The translations under genes were made by a program, and so were the position numbers. From Chryseobacterium tructae (lineage in GTDB: Bacteria; Bacteroidota; Bacteroidia; Flavobacteriales; Weeksellaceae): DNA of 64,000 nucleotides. Below the pieces are notes generated by a model, which saw only the letters and a program-made list of their open reading frames with translations, did not search any database and was not told where the DNA came from. The stretch covers positions 496,001-560,000 of the forward strand of contig NZ_JAUFQR010000003.1 of NCBI RefSeq assembly GCF_030409875.1, in the 5' to 3' direction. Position 1 is the stretch's first letter. Each line of letters begins with the position of its first letter. Positions 17,388 to 28,210 of this stretch are shown here, piece by piece.

Positions 17388-17696
17388 TTAATTTACCCAG
17401 ACATAGTTTCCATTTTTATCAATATCAATTTTCAGTTCTTCAGGAAAAATTAAGACAGATAGAGCTCTGCCATCTTCATCACTTATAGCTATTATATAGT
17501 TTTCATACATTTCATTAGGGGGGAATCCTTTTGAGTAGTCATACCATCCAGCCCAGTAATCTATATTGAATCTATTATCTTTATCTTCTTTCTTCCAAAA
17601 GTTTAATTTTATGGAATACTGATCATTATGATCCAATTTTAAATCTTTATAAACTTTGGCAATGGCTTTTTTTATTTGATCTTCCGTATGTTTCAT
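17388..17696 (-). CDS. Probable immunity protein for the adjacent metallopeptidase toxin
   Basis: A 102-residue soluble protein without a signal peptide, rich in acidic and aromatic residues (HTEDQIKKAIAKVYKDLKLD at the N-terminus, IDYWAGWYDYSKGFPPNEM in the middle, KIDIDKNGNYVWVN at the end). I do not recognise a named family. Its position 7 bp after the toxin-domain gene, its small size and acidic character are the usual marks of a cognate immunity protein. The role is inferred from context only. Confidence 0.55.
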   Translation of the reverse strand: MKHTEDQIKKAIAKVYKDLKLDHNDQYSIKLNFWKKEDKDNRFNIDYWAGWYDYSKGFPPNEMYENYIIAISDEDGRALSVLIFPEELKIDIDKNGNYVWVN

Positions 17697-17703
17697 AATT
17701 ATT

Positions 17704-20267
17704 TTAATCTGAATATTTTAATATTAATCTTTCCATTTCTGGGTTTTCCAAAAAGGGTTGCTTATTTTCTTTAAAAAAATACTTAACATATTTATATGCA
17801 CTTACTAATTCTTCTTCTCGGTATTTATTTTTGGTTTTGAATATCTCTTCCCAGACATTCCATTCTAAATCCCAAGGTTTTTCAGCAACCATTTTTCTGT
17901 AATTTTTTCTCCCTAATTTTAATAAATCGTCGATATGAACAATCTCATGAAACCACGCCATTTTAGGACAGTTCTTTCTTATCAGAAGTTTGATTGGTCC
18001 TGTTTCATATACCATAACTCTACCCTTTAATCCTGTAATGTACATATTGTGTGCTTCATCTATCCAAACTACTTCAAGCTTTAAGTTATGTTTTATCATT
18101 TTTTTGTCAAGCTCCCGAATATATTTTTTTAATAGATTAGAAGATAAAACTTCAAACTGACTTCCTCCAGGAAATAGATCAATTTGTCTCATGTCGAGCT
18201 CCGCAACCTCAATTAACTCGTCAATTACGTCATCAATCTGTTTCGCTTCATCAACATTCTTAGCTGATTTTCTAATATCATCTTCATGCTTCAGAACTTC
18301 TTTTGCACTTTTCCTTAATCCATTGTGAATTGCAACGGTAAGTTCACCTGATAAAGATAATAATTCCAGCCAGAATAAATATTCAGATAATGATTTACCC
18401 CACGCTGCATCTCTTACTCCTGTAAGTTTAATAATGTATTTACTGTTCCGCTAGTAATTTCAATTACAGCTGCAGTCGCAGCAACTGCTTTTCTGGCAGT
18501 AGCAACTGTATTACCCACTTTACTTACAAAACGTAGTTTACTTGCTTTGGTCGCAAAGCTTTCCAGATATCTAAATTTTGCGATATTCCCAACTCCTGAA
18601 ACAGTCGTTAAAATATCTGCTGCATATTCTGCACTTGTTATGACGTTACTCCAGAATTGTTTATCACGATTAGCTTTTAACATAAAGGCAGGTACAACTG
18701 AATCCAGTTTCATTTCTGTTTCCTGATTTTCAACATCCTTAAGAAAAATTGGATAGAAAGGATGATACCAGAATTGATGTATAACCTCAACTGATGTAGA
18801 AACTAAATTATCAGTTTTTAAGCCTGGTCTCATTTCATTTTCAAATCTACCTGTTTCATATAATGTCTTTAATAATCTTTCTTTTTGTTGATGGGTATCA
18901 AAAGACATACTTACATTACTGAAATAAAAACCAAAAGCCTTTTGAGAGGTATAAGGCAAAAACAACAGGCCATCTGTGGTCGCATACTCAGGATTTTTTT
19001 CTGCATCAGGATAAATAAATCTTGACTTTTTCCACACTTGGCTGACTATTTTTGAAAATTCTAAGAAATTATCACCATTAATCCTATCATAAATAAACTC
19101 AAATTTTGTACTATTTTTATTTCCATCTTTTTTTGTCTCCAGAAACCAATTCATAAGCTTTACTTCCTGGCTCTCCTTCTGCTGAATAAGTTTTATAAGT
19201 TTTATAAAAATATTCTCCTCTGCCAGGTCTTTTTTATTGGTAAGACTGTCTCTGCTTATAGCCATTTCCATAAGCATCCATAAGAAATCAGTGCTAAACA
19301 TTATTGCTACAGATTCCGGTAAATAAAACAGCGTTTTCATAGCATCATAGTAAGCAAGTGTACTTTTACTCTTAATACTATCTTCTACTTTATGAATAAT
19401 CTGAGTTATAAATTGATCTCTGAAAAAATCTCTTTGAACATTTTGACTTTCTCCTTTTTGCAAAGAAAACCCCTCGTTAAATAAGGTTTGATCCAAAAAG
19501 GTAAGTATGCCACCTATACTCGCAAATTTCAATATAATAGAACACTCTTCATCAGACATAAATAATTTGGATCTGTTTCCTTGCTCATAATATCTATATT
19601 TTAGTATAAAATTCTTCAGACCATATTCTACTTGAAGAAAAGGAAATAAATTCATTCTCCCCTCTCTTTCAGATTTCAGAACCTGTACTTTCTTTTCCGG
19701 ATTGTTCCATAAGTATTGCTCCTCTTCAAAAAGAATTTTTATAATTTTTCCAAAAGTGGTCACATGATCAGTATAATCATAACTATATGTATCACTTTTT
19801 ATATCCTTGAGTTCTTTCCCATTGGGATTATAATATATGTTGTCTGGAAAGATCGTTATCTTCTTTAAGCTTTCAGAAAAAATGACCACTAAATTTTTAT
19901 CAGTATCATAAATATATGAGCTGGTACCAAACTCTATGGGAAGCTCTATAAGCCAGGCATCAGATAGGCTTTCTGTTGTTTCAGTTAAAAGATTATAATA
20001 TTTTCCACCTGATGTTTTTACATAATACTTTCTTTCTCCCGTAATTTTTAGTAGGTAAATAACGTCAGCACTATGATCATTCAGTATATTAAAAATCCGT
20101 TTATATTTATTAAAATCTGATTCGAAAATCTTTTTATTGACAGCATAAGTTTCATTATCATCTAAAACTGTTAAAAGGACATCTGTGGGTGGCAAAGCAT
20201 TTTTTGCTGCTTCTTCAGACCTTCGATAAAGTCGAAGAAATTCAATAATTTTTTCAAAATCAGCCAT
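17704..20267 (-). CDS. Large polymorphic-toxin protein with a C-terminal HExxH domain (frame broken near 18428)
   Basis: Fragment one (20267-18414, 617 aa) is followed in another frame by about 74 residues and then 18192-17704 (162 aa). Adding one A at 18427-18430 joins them through LLKLTGVRDAAWGKSLSEYL, giving about 854 residues. The N-terminal ~600 residues resemble no family I know; there is no signal peptide. Residues ~560-620 are Ala/Val-rich helices (VATARKAVAATAAVIEITSG), as in the pre-toxin regions of polymorphic toxins. The last ~160 residues contain WFHEIVHIDDL, a zincin HExxH motif (His82, Glu83, His86 of the fragment), with a likely third ligand in REEELVSAYKY. It probably cleaves a protein in a competitor or host cell. 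Overlaps the upstream gene by 8 bp. Confidence 0.65.
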
Positions 20268-20622
20268 TGTCTTTAGTATTAGAGATTATATGCGATAGCT
20301 CATTCTCCGGAAAAACCACCTTAAGATTCTTCCCTAGATGATATTTCTCTATGCTCTTTTCATCTAACACAAGAAGATCTACATAATATTCTTTATCTAA
20401 AAGTACATGGGCGTTTTTCAGTTTACATTTAGCCTGAACTAAAACATCCCAGTCTTTTCCTTCCAGCGTATCCCATTCTTCAAAAGGAACCCGGCCTCTG
20501 CTTCCAAAAAGAAATATCTTTTCTACAGCAGTAATTTCACTAATCTTATCCTTTAAGGTCGTGAGGATATAAGGCAGCACTTTTTCGTGCTGCCAAATAG
20601 CCTCGAGTTTTACTCGGCTCAT
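20260..20622 (-). CDS. Nucleotidyltransferase-like protein (MNT/Pol-beta fold)
   Basis: A 120-residue protein with the minimal nucleotidyltransferase signature: FLFGSRGR (GS motif at ~39-40), then KDWDVLV (the D-x-D metal pair) and YYVDLLVLD as the third acidic strand. It therefore probably binds Mg and NTP and transfers a nucleotide, as do MNT antitoxins and kanamycin nucleotidyltransferase-like domains. The insertion between the GS and D-x-D motifs is longer than usual. It is embedded between two large toxin-locus genes and overlaps the next start, so it is part of that operon; it might modify the toxin or act as a second antitoxin-like factor. No HEPN partner is seen. Confidence 0.6.
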   Translation of the reverse strand: MSRVKLEAIWQHEKVLPYILTTLKDKISEITAVEKIFLFGSRGRVPFEEWDTLEGKDWDVLVQAKCKLKNAHVLLDKEYYVDLLVLDEKSIEKYHLGKNLKVVFPENELSHIISNTKDNG

Positions 20623-20641
20623 TGTTATTATTTTTAGAAAA

Positions 20642-23600
20642 TTAGATTAGAAATCTTGAAAGTGAAATACTTTGCGAATATTCTTCCTGAGTAATATCAA
20701 CTCCATTTTTATCAGTCAATCTGCTTGTTGAAGTAATAAAATTATTTTCAAATTTTAAAGATTCACTTCCAACTACTATTTCAATAGAATCCAGCAACTC
20801 AGAATATGGAGGCTTCACAAATTTAAACTGTTTAATTTTATTGATATCTATACGGAAAGTTAATCCATAACCATCTTCTGCATTTGGAAAAGCTTGAATA
20901 CCTTCAATCTTTGAAAGCTTTTCTGCTAATGCATAATAAAGAACAGTAGTACTTGAATATGGCTTCCAAGTTGCATCTCTATCAATTACAATCTCTTTAC
21001 CCATACAATAGTATTTTCTTGGAAATTCGCCCTTTTCATCAAGATTTTTAATTTCGTCAAATTCACCTGCTCTATCAAAACTTTTAGCTGTAAACTGAAT
21101 CCATTTTTCCTTGCCACTTCCTCCTAGAATGCTATCATTCTTCTCAAAGTTGAATTTATCTTCTGTAATAACCTCTCCTGGTACTTCAAAATCATCAGGG
21201 TTTTCATTTGTGAAAGGCAATGCATGAGCCACTTTTAAGCCAATGCTTTCTGCCTGAAGAATATTTAAGGTCGTAGGAAGTCTCGTAATCCATGCTTTTC
21301 CTTGTTTTACACCTTTTGGTTCCTTCATTTCATCTACGATGGATAAGTAAAGTTCATCTCCAATGACAGGAACTTCTCCTCCGTTCCAGATTTTACCGGT
21401 TGCCAGGTAAAATTGTACAGCATCTTCAAAACCAGGTCGAACTGTAGCAATCACTCTTGCCATTCCACTTTGTAAGAAAGCCCCAAAAAGAGGATCCGTA
21501 TCTTCTGCCCGGTAAAGTGTTTCCCAGTTTTGCTTATCTCCCCAATAGTATGGATATAAATAATAAGAAAGATTTTCCCATTCAAAAGCCTGCTCCATAA
21601 ATTTCACAAAAGCAGTGTATCTGTCCAGGTTCTTATCCAGCTTTGTTTCATAATCCAGAAATGAACTTCCTTCTGTTAATCCAGACAAACCATAACCATG
21701 AGTAGATCCCGAGGTTCTGTCTGCCATATAAGAAATACAATTTTTTCTAAGAATTGTATTTTCAATTTTTCTATAAAAGTTAGGATTTGAGCCCTTAATT
21801 TCAACGGCTTTATTTTGTTCTTCAGACAGTTTATTATTATATTCTGCTAAAGCTCCTTCATATGCCTGGATGATTGCATTAAAAGCCTCTTGCTGCCATT
21901 GCGCTTTTGCCTCTTTTGTTAATTGGCAGGTTGCAACCAAAGATCCAGTAACTCCTTTCATATCCCAGGAATTGTAAGAAATTGTAATTTTATCTCTAAT
22001 AGAATCCAAAGACATGCTGATGCTATCTGATATTTGTTTGACACCACAAATGTAAGTAGTAGCTTTTTGAGACATACTTACTCCGTTAAATAGGACTCCA
22101 CCACTACCGGCTAACGATCCTTTTATAGAAACAGCTTCATAATTCTCAGGAATTTTAAACTCATTATTATGGTACAAACCGGCCCATCTACCATTTCCAT
22201 ACGCATCATCTGTTGCAATATTTTTCTCTGAAAAAGCATGTGAAATATAAATAATGGGATCTAATTTTTTAATAGTGGCAATATTATATTTTCCTGCCCA
22301 GAAATTAAATATAGTGTCATTTGCTAATGCTGTATAATTCGCCATGGTCATAACCAGAGATGTTCGTGGATCTTCAGGCTTTACAAGTGTACTTTTTCCT
22401 TTTCCAAATAAATGAAGCCTCGCAGGTTCAGGGATCATGAACTCAAACATCATACGTTTACCATAGTTATAAATCTGATTTTTCATCAGCTTATCTACCC
22501 ATCTGTAAACACCTACTACATGTCTATCTCCTTTGGTGTTATCAAATCCATGCTTGTTGTTTTCTTCAAACTCATCAATAATCTTCTCAATTCTTTCTTC
22601 ATGAACTTTAGTGACAATTCTATCCATCGCTCTTGAAGTGATATCCTGAGCTTGAGATACAGCCTGCCTTGTACTCTCATCTTTAGAACTGTGATGAGCA
22701 TTACCTAGCCCTAAGCTAGTATTGATATTATAAGTTCCACCATCATAGTTTGCATTGATTCCAAATTGAGTATTGTTATCTGAAGACTCCTGCATCATTT
22801 GAGATTTCATTCTGCATTTCAAAACGATTGGCTGTAGTAGTATCTGAAAGCTGTTCTCTTTCTTTATCTGTAGATTTGGTAGTCGTATTTTCGCTTCGTC
22901 TTAATCTTCTTGTAGATTTTTCACGATATTCTCGTGCCATGATATTTTCAATGTGAGCCACCTCACCTTCTACATAAGCATGGGTAGTTTGCTCTACTTT
23001 TAAATAGTCTGCAATACCAATTTGCTTAAATCCAAATCCGGCTGGAATAAATGTATTATCTTCATCAATTACAACAGGCTCTCCTTCTTCTATTTCAAAC
23101 CAAAAATCTCCTGATAAACAAGCTCTTGCTTGTATGCCTCGAATATAAGGACCTGTCTTCTTTCCATTAGTAAAAGTAATGTTCAGATCTAAAACAGCAT
23201 CCTGAACCGTATTAAAATCGTAACCAGGCATGCAAAGGTCACTTAAAAAAATAGTATTCCCTGATCTTGATCTTTTATAATAATCACCAGTAATACTTGC
23301 TGAACCATTTTTAGGAATAAGAGTATAGGAAATATATTGTACATCCCATGAAGAATCTGGGACAGTAAGAGAAATATCAAACGTATAGCCTTTATAAATC
23401 GATTTCGGACAAATCTGGTAGGTAAAGGGAAGGGATATCGTTCTTGCCATAGGAACAATAACTCCACCTATACTTGTATAAGCTTCCTGATCGGTCTCTG
23501 TGTTCTGTACAATTCTGTCATTTGATGTTTCAACGGCTTCGTTAATTAAAGAACTAATTTCTGAAAGTACTTCTTCCGTCCAATAAAGAATGAAGACTGG

Positions 23601-24714
23601 AAGCTTCTGTTGCTATTGAGCGCTCTTTAATGGGTTCTTTAGAGAAATCGTAACCAAGAATATCTAATAAAGCTTCCAAATCTTCAGATTTTAAAACTCT
23701 TGTTAACAACTCAGGTTCTATTTCCTGTCTGAAATTAAAATCAAATGGCGGCAATACTGGCTCCGGAACTAATGGAAACTGCTGGCATGGATCTGTTGGG
23801 TCATATTTTACATCAGGTTTTCTAATCTCACAATACCGCTCCCTATTGGCTGCTACTTCAGCATTATACCTCTCAATAATAGGAGCTATTTCTCGCTGAT
23901 ACTCCTGTTCTCTCGCCTTATACGCATCTTGATATTCAGCTTTATACTTTCTTTCTATTCCTGAAAGACTCTTTCTTAAAGCATCATATCTCTCAAGTTT
24001 TATTTTGGCGGTGGAGATAAGCTGTTGTCTTTTCATTTCTTCTGATGGAGATGTCTGTTGTGATCCTTCTGCTGCCATTCTTGAAGCACGATTTGAGCTT
24101 GGAAGAGATTTTTCATCAATCATCAATTCTTTGGGAAGGATAATTTTGGCGCTTAATATCTTCCTCATGTTTTCTTCGTTGGAAACAAAAAGAGCATGCT
24201 GTACCAATAGCTGTTGCATAACAACTTCTTTGACATAAAAATCTTTTTGAGTGACAACTTGATAAATTAGATTATTCCATAAATCAATCAGATCAGGCCC
24301 AATAGGCGTAGCTTGTGGATTTGTTAACACTGATCTTTGATCCATAAACTCTTTATATGTACATGTATTCTTATTTTTGGCCAACCATGTTCCAAATATA
24401 TAGTAAGCATTATATGCTCTTTTAAAAACATTTAAACTATTCTGGCTATTTGAGCCTGAAGAAATACATTCCGGTTTATTAGCATAATTTGCTGCACAAG
24501 TCTGTAATAGTCTTTGCTTAGAACCCGTACCATTAACAACGGGAACATAAAAAGTATTATCATTTACGAAGCCGCTTGGAATGCTAATAAATCTTTTATC
24601 ATTTTTTGTATCATCAAGCAATTGTGGGCTTCTTAAGCTTACAAACCTGAAAAGGGTCTGTGATGGAGTATTTTCTACAGTTGTTTCTGTAGATTTGTTT
24701 TCCATATTATTCAT
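20642..24714 (-). CDS. Giant protein A of the toxin locus (two frame breaks)
   Basis: Three overlapping frames form one coding stretch: 24714-23554 (386 aa), 23450-22776 with its unmarked upstream part (WTEEVLSEISSLINEAV), and 22822-20642 (726 aa). Repair needs a one-base removal or two-base addition near 23583-23590 and again near 22796-22803, giving roughly 1357 residues. No signal peptide. A coiled-coil-like region (KIKLERYDALRKSLSG onward, ~230-300) is followed by a beta-rich part. Then comes a TTTKSTDKEREQLSDTTT segment preceded by EVAHIENIMAREYRE, and an amphipathic stretch with Gly/Asn repeats. The layout resembles large delivery or tape-like proteins, but I cannot assign a family. First gene of the toxin operon. 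Confidence 0.55.
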
Positions 24715-24955
24715 TTTTTGTAATTTTGTTTTGATTTAAATAGGTTAAGATCTGAAGCTCTTTTTAGTAGAGCGATTTCAGGTTTTAGCTTTATTTTTTT
24801 TAGTGGTTTCTGGCAAAAGATATCCACTCTTCGACTTTAAGTCCAGTTTCATCTCCCGTGTTTTTCTGAAGCAAAGATGCTCCCCAGATGCGACAGAAGC
24901 TGACGTATAAAAAAGATTTTCACTTTTATATCCTAAACCTTTGATATAAAAAACC

Positions 24956-24984
24956 TTGGGTTTCTCAATATTTTAATACATTTG
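24956..24984 (+). promoter_or_regulatory. Promoter of the 25003 operon
   Basis: TTG at 24956-24958, 18-bp spacer, TACATTTG at 24977-24984: a full Bacteroidota promoter 18 bp before the ATG at 25003, so the mRNA leader is very short. Confidence 0.6.
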
Positions 24985-25002
24985 TTATAAAACATACTTC
25001 AA

Positions 25003-25512
25003 ATGAATTTCGAGCAGGTTAATCTACACCTTGAAGCTTATAAGGAGCATAACCAGATTCTGGATGCGGCAAAATATCTGATTCATTCTTTTGATCTGGA
25101 ACATGAAAACTTTGCAGGATTTGGATTCAGGGATGAGCTCTCTCCTACTTCCATGCTCCTTACAGCTGAAGGTGAACTGGGAGGGCCACAAACCGTAATG
25201 ATTCCTAGAAATTTATTTGATTTTGATCTGAATCTCGTCCTTAATATGGTCGCTCACGAAATGCTTCATGTAAGACAAAAGGCTCCGGGACAAGTGATTG
25301 AAGACAAAAATGAAAGAGAGTTTCAGGCTTATTATGAAATGCTTTTTCATAAGGTTTTTCCACAAGTTCCTGAAGTTTCGGACTTTCATAAAAAATTCTT
25401 CGGCGGAAAAGCCCTGGAATATTATAAAAGAATGGGTGAAGATTCAGAATTACAACAAAAATATGCAGAACAGAAAATAGAAGTAGAACATTTAATGAAT
25501 ACACTACCATGA
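25003..25512 (+). CDS. Hypothetical protein with an AHEMLH motif
   Basis: A 169-residue cytoplasmic protein, no signal peptide. Residues ~83-89 read VAHEMLHVRQ, an HExxH zincin-like motif, and a later Glu-rich helix (NEREFQAYYEMLF) could give a third ligand, so it may be a small metalloprotease-like protein. Beyond this I do not recognise the family. Its last 4 bp overlap the start of csaA, so it is the first gene of an operon with csaA, the exonuclease and the DUF59 gene. Confidence 0.6.
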   Translation: MNFEQVNLHLEAYKEHNQILDAAKYLIHSFDLEHENFAGFGFRDELSPTSMLLTAEGELGGPQTVMIPRNLFDFDLNLVLNMVAHEMLHVRQKAPGQVIEDKNEREFQAYYEMLFHKVFPQVPEVSDFHKKFFGGKALEYYKRMGEDSELQQKYAEQKIEVEHLMNTLP

Positions 25513-25856
25513 ACGTAAAACCAGACATCACTTGGGCAGATTTTGAAAAAATAGACATCAGATGCGGAACGATTCTCTCCGTAAATGATTTTGAAAAAGC
25601 CAGAAACCCATCCTATCAATTGGAAATAGACTTTGGTGATCTAGGAATCAGAAAATCATCTGCACAAATCACTTCATTATATCAGAAAGAAGAGCTGGTC
25701 GGAAAACAGATTTTAGCCGTTGTTAACTTTCCTAAAAAGCAGATTGCCAACTTCTTCAGTGAATGTTTAGTCTTAGGGTTATATGGCGAAGATAAAAAAG
25801 ACGTCACTCTTTTAGCACCTTCATTACCCTCCAAAAACGGAATGCAGGTAGGATAG
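25509..25856 (+). CDS. csaA: CsaA-like tRNA-binding protein
   Basis: A 115-residue single-domain protein with the tRNA-binding OB fold of CsaA and the C-terminus of MetRS. The diagnostic stretches are FEKIDIRCGTI, IRKSSAQIT and VNFPKKQIANFFSECLVLG, close in order and spacing to Bacillus CsaA. It binds tRNA-like structures as a dimer and has been linked to export chaperone activity in Bacillus; the role here is unknown. The start overlaps the preceding gene by 4 bp. Confidence 0.85.
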   Translation: MNVKPDITWADFEKIDIRCGTILSVNDFEKARNPSYQLEIDFGDLGIRKSSAQITSLYQKEELVGKQILAVVNFPKKQIANFFSECLVLGLYGEDKKDVTLLAPSLPSKNGMQVG

Positions 25857-25875
25857 ATAGTAAATAAAAAACACA

Positions 25876-26576
25876 ATGATACAGAACATACCACTAGAGA
25901 AGGTCTTATTCCTTGATATTGAAACCGTTCCACAGGCCGAATCCTGGGATGATTTATCTGAAACTGATCAACACCTTTGGGACAAAAAGACCAAATTTCA
26001 AAGAAAAGATGAGGTTTCCGCAGCTGAATTTTACGACAGAGCCGGAATTATGGCAGAGTTTGGAAAGATTATCTGCATCACCATTGGAATGGTTGAAAAG
26101 AATGAAACCTTAAAGATCAAAGCTTCTCCGGGCATGATGAAAAAAAGATGCTTCAGGAATTTGGAGAAATCTTCAACAGCCCAAGGCTTTATAATGTGAT
26201 TCTCTGTGCCCACAACGGAAAAGAATTTGATTTTCCATGGATTGCGCGAAGATACCTCATCAATGGTATGCAGCCTCCTGCTCCATTCCAGATGTTTGGA
26301 AAAAAACCTTGGGAGATTCCCCACATAGACACTATGGAACTGTGGAAGTTTGGAGATTATAAAAGTTTTGTATCCCTGGAATTATTGGCTCATGTCTTTG
26401 GTATTCCTACTCCGAAGGATGATATTGACGGCTCAATGGTTTCATCAATTTACTACATAGAGAAAGACTTGCAGCGAATTGTTGACTATTGTGAAAAAGA
26501 TGTCTTAACTTTGGCAAATATTTTCCGACGCATGCGCCAGGAAGATTTGTTGAAAAGGAATATCAATTTAGATTAA
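25876..26576 (+). CDS. Predicted PolB-like 3'-5' exonuclease (frame broken near 26120)
   Basis: A DEDDy-type nuclease of the family described as PolB-like predicted 3'-5' exonucleases. Motif I is LFLDIETV, motif II AHNGKEFDFPWIARR and motif III YCEKDVLTLANIF, which supply the metal-binding acids and the Tyr. The frame is split as 25876-26199 and 26148-26576. Adding one A at 26119-26121 restores KIKSFSGHDEKKMLQEF and gives about 233 residues, the normal size. It probably degrades single-stranded DNA ends in repair. Confidence 0.8.
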
Positions 26577-26579
26577 AAA

Positions 26580-26906
26580 ATGAAATTTACAGACGATCAA
26601 ATTGCAGACATTGGTGAAGAAATCATCAGCGTGCTAAAAACCGTATATGATCCCGAAATTCCGGTAGACATTTACGAATTAGGGCTTATTTATGATGTAC
26701 AGATCTCCGATGATGCTGACGTAAAAATTATAATGACCCTTACCACTCCAAACTGTCCGGTAGCAGAAACTCTTCCTCAGGAAGTAAAGGATAAAGTAGC
26801 CGAAGTAGAACATGTAAAAAGTGTTGACCTAGAGCTTACTTTTGAACCAAGCTGGAATAAGGATATGATGAGCGAAGAAGCGAAATTTGAACTGGGAATG
26901 CTATAA
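26580..26906 (+). CDS. MIP18/DUF59 family iron-sulfur assembly protein
   Basis: A 108-residue SufT/PaaD-type protein. The conserved features are the N-terminal YDPEIPVDIYELGLIYDV and the TTPNCPVAETLP loop with the reactive Cys used in iron-sulfur cluster maturation. The last 15 residues (NKDMMSEEAKFELGML) match the C-terminal helix usual in Bacteroidota members. Three bases separate it from the exonuclease gene, so it is the fourth gene of that operon. Confidence 0.85.
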   Translation: MKFTDDQIADIGEEIISVLKTVYDPEIPVDIYELGLIYDVQISDDADVKIIMTLTTPNCPVAETLPQEVKDKVAEVEHVKSVDLELTFEPSWNKDMMSEEAKFELGML

Positions 26907-26963
26907 TCTAAGGCATTTTCTAAGCAGATAAAAAGATAATATTACAACCATCACTCAGTAATT

Positions 26964-27107
26964 ATGGTAAAAAAGATAGGAGCAATCGTTCTTGCTTTAT
27001 TGGGAGTGTATATGCTTTATTTAGGATCTAAAATGCAGGCTCAACCTCCTTTTATAACAGGGATAGGATTTATCATTATCGCTTTGCTGCAGCTGAGTAA
27101 GAAGTAA
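26964..27107 (+). CDS. Small membrane protein, 47 aa
   Basis: A 47-residue frame encodes MVKKIGAIVLALLGVYMLYLG, a short loop (SKMQAQPPF) and a second hydrophobic stretch (GIGFIIIALLQL) ending SKK: two membrane helices with both ends probably cytoplasmic. It is 57 bp after the DUF59 gene and right before a strong terminator, which supports it being a real last gene of the operon. Function unknown. Confidence 0.6.
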   Translation: MVKKIGAIVLALLGVYMLYLGSKMQAQPPFITGIGFIIIALLQLSKK

Positions 27108-27123
27108 TGTAGAATTACAATAT

Positions 27124-27153
27124 AAAAAGGATGCCATTCATGACATCCTTTTT
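27124..27153 (+). terminator. Bidirectional Rho-independent terminator
   Basis: AAAAAGGATG (27124-27133) pairs with CATCCTTTTT (27144-27153) across a 10-nt loop. It separates the plus-strand operon from the convergent sulfurtransferase gene. Confidence 0.85.
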
Positions 27154-27184
27154 TGTATTGTTAAACCTCAAATTCAGGCTATTC

Positions 27185-28021
27185 TTATACTTCTTTTGCA
27201 ATTTCTTTTCCTTCTCTTCTGCTCCACTCACTCCAAGACCCTACATAAAGATTCGGAATCTTGAAACCTGCATGAACTAAGGCTAAAATAGTATGACATG
27301 CCGTAACTCCTGAACCACAATGAATAATCAGATTGTTAGGTGTATTTTCTAGTAATTGGCTGTACTTTTCTTTTAAAATCTCAGGACTAAGAAACAATCC
27401 GTTCTCATCCAGATTTTCAGAAAAAGGAATATTAATGGCTCCCGGAATATGCCCTGCAACCAGGTCAATAGGCTCAGATTCGCCTCTGTATCTGTAAGCA
27501 TCCCTTACATCAATGACTGTGGAAGAACTACTTTTCAATTCATTTTCAACATCTTCAAGCGTTGAAAGAGGCAGAGACCATTTTTCCTTTTTAATCAGTT
27601 CAGTCTTTTCAAATTCTTCTTCTCCTGATGAAAATTCTATAGCATTCTTTTCTGCAGCCTGCATTCCCCCATCCAGAACCTGTACGTTTTCAAGTCCAAA
27701 GGATTTTAACATCCACCAAGCTCTGGCAGCCGCATTTGACCCATTTTTATCATCATATACCACAATATGAGAGTTTTCAGTGATCCCAAGATGAGCAAGG
27801 GTTTCTGCAAATTTCTCCAGGGTTGGAAGCGGATGTCTTCCTCCGAAAGCAGCATCGTCTCCTATTTCAGCCAGATCTTTATCCAGATCAATACATCTTG
27901 CTCCTTTGATATGCTTTTCAAGATAATTTTGCTTTACCTCTTTACACGTCCTTGCATCAAGAATGATGAGGTTATGGTTTGGAAGGTTTTTAAATTCGGA
28001 AGGTGAAATTATTGGAGACAT
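27185..28021 (-). CDS. Two-domain sulfurtransferase (rhodanese/mercaptopyruvate type)
   Basis: At 278 residues it is of the usual two-rhodanese size. The first, inactive domain spans ~5-125 (LIILDARTCKEVK, ARCIDLDKDLAEI, VVYDDKNGSNAAARAWWML). The catalytic second domain begins near 160 (TVIDVRDAYRYRGE) and has the active-site loop HCGSGVTACHTIL, whose first Cys carries the persulfide. The CGSGVT loop is the form seen in 3-mercaptopyruvate sulfurtransferases, so that substrate is favoured over thiosulfate. Cytoplasmic. Confidence 0.88.
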   Translation of the reverse strand: MSPIISPSEFKNLPNHNLIILDARTCKEVKQNYLEKHIKGARCIDLDKDLAEIGDDAAFGGRHPLPTLEKFAETLAHLGITENSHIVVYDDKNGSNAAARAWWMLKSFGLENVQVLDGGMQAAEKNAIEFSSGEEEFEKTELIKKEKWSLPLSTLEDVENELKSSSSTVIDVRDAYRYRGESEPIDLVAGHIPGAINIPFSENLDENGLFLSPEILKEKYSQLLENTPNNLIIHCGSGVTACHTILALVHAGFKIPNLYVGSWSEWSRREGKEIAKEV

Positions 28022-28049
28022 ATTATTGAATTTTGGTTATTCTGGTTAG

Positions 28050-28200
28050 GTTTTGGCTAAAGCCAATGGATTAATGAAGTAAAGCGGACTAAAGTCCGCT
28101 CCTGTTTATATTTTTTTGATTTCACGCAGATTATACGGATTTCGCAGATCCTAATTTTTCAGTTTCTTATCTGCGTAATTGGCTCATTCTGTGAGAAATT
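28050..28200. repeat. Intergenic hairpin-rich repeat element
   Basis: Three palindromic blocks follow each other: TTGGCTAAAGCCAA (28053-28066), GCGGACTAAAGTCCGC (28084-28099), and an imperfect long inverted pair CGCAGAT...ATCTGCG spanning about 28124-28195. Such modules recur in intergenic DNA of Chryseobacterium and related genera as I remember them; only one copy is in this window. Confidence 0.55.
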
Positions 28201-28210
28201 TCAACTCATT

